The position numbers were made by a program, and so were the translations under genes. From Propionibacteriaceae bacterium UBA6122 (GTDB taxonomy: Bacteria; Actinomycetota; Actinomycetes; Propionibacteriales; Propionibacteriaceae): a DNA stretch of 30,260 nt. The stretch lies in contig DIVW01000022.1 of the NCBI GenBank assembly GCA_002428365.1, forward strand, positions 116,808 to 147,067, read 5' to 3'. How positions within the stretch are numbered: the first letter of the stretch is position 1; each line of letters begins with the position of its first letter. Shown piece after piece: positions 30,029 to 30,260 of this stretch. The notes under the pieces were generated by a model. That model saw nothing but the letters and a program-made list of their open reading frames with translations, searched no databases and was not told the DNA's origin.

Positions 30029-30260
30029 CTAAAGGACGTTGCGGACGGCCGGGAAGTGGCAGGCCACCAGGTGCCCGGGCTCGGTCTCGACCGGCAGCGG
30101 AATCTCGGCTGCGCACCGCTCGACGGCGATCGGGCAGCGAGTGCGGAACACGCAACCCGAGGGCGGATTCTGTGGGCTGGGCAGATCGCCAGTGAGCAGG
30201 ATCCGTTCGCGGTTGCGGCGGGGTTCGGGCACCGGCACCGCCGACATCAATGCCTGGGTG
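30029..30260 (-). CDS. Oligopeptide/dipeptide ABC transporter ATP-binding protein, C-terminal part
   Basis: Only the last 76 codons are in the window; the frame runs off the right edge. TQALMSAVPVPEPRR followed by GDLPSPQNPPSGCVFRTRCP is the diagnostic oligo_HPY C-terminal extension of OppD/OppF-type ATPases, with its cysteine-rich CxxxxRCP...RC pattern (GCVFRTRCP, VERCAAE, ACHFP). Position as the last transporter subunit before the enzymes suggests an OppF/DppF-type protein that powers peptide import. Substrate is unknown; the downstream epimerase points to dipeptides. Confidence 0.92.
   Translation of the reverse strand, partial: TQALMSAVPVPEPRRNRERILLTGDLPSPQNPPSGCVFRTRCPIAVERCAAEIPLPVETEPGHLVACHFPAVRNVL

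Overview
The window is high-GC DNA with densely packed genes, frequent GTG starts, 4-bp ATGA/GTGA gene overlaps and probable leaderless transcripts. Its gene content includes polyphosphate glucokinase, DUF1707 proteins, an arfABC-like operon, a Scy/FilP-like coiled-coil pair and an actinobacterial type IV pilus locus. Together these point to an actinomycete (Actinomycetota). A Propionibacteriales-like lineage is a plausible guess, but the species cannot be read from the sequence.

Layout. 1-1495: 3' part of argS. 1498-1967: gene-less stretch with a 26-bp tandem repeat framed by a 24-nt inverted repeat, a possible HTH gene remnant, a large palindrome and the cydB terminator. 1968-4513 (-): cytochrome bd oxidase cydAB. 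4630-5307 (-): hemolysin III/PAQR-type membrane protein. 5545-6549 (+): a DUF4242 protein and a Crp/Fnr regulator. The promoters of cydA and of the DUF4242-crp pair carry the same Crp-like operator at the class II activator position. 6607-6937: long structured leader. 6938-15960 (+): ten-gene type IV pilus cluster (major pilin, two minor pilins, a PilX-like protein with a beta-solenoid, pilD, pilM, pilN, pilO, pilT-like ATPase, pilC), with the pilB-like ATPase convergent at 15964-17670 (-).

17806-19599: divergent polyphosphate glucokinase and galE, both with leaderless-type promoters. 19536-22171 (-): DUF1707/LiaF-like protein and two bacterial PH-domain membrane proteins, the last overlapping galE tail to tail. 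22276-22968 (-): LuxR-type regulator. 23164-23237: tRNA-Gly(CCC). 23553-26119 (+): two alanine-rich coiled-coil proteins resembling the Streptomyces Scy/FilP pair. 26133-27923 (-): arfA-arfB-arfC-like operon, including a 50-residue arfB that is easily missed. 28074-30260 (-): 3' end of an oligopeptide ABC transporter ATPase, a serine beta-lactamase-like protein and a dipeptide epimerase, probably for uptake and recycling of peptides derived from the cell wall.

Most notable: (1) the matched class II Crp/Fnr-like sites linking cydAB to the neighbouring regulator; (2) a pseudopilin-like protein with seven tandem repeats of 36 residues, six of them exact in length, predicted to fold as a bactofilin-like beta-solenoid and to be displayed by the pilus; (3) an arfABC operon with a duplicated sunset domain and a shortened ArfA; (4) three convergent gene pairs with no room for a terminator between them.
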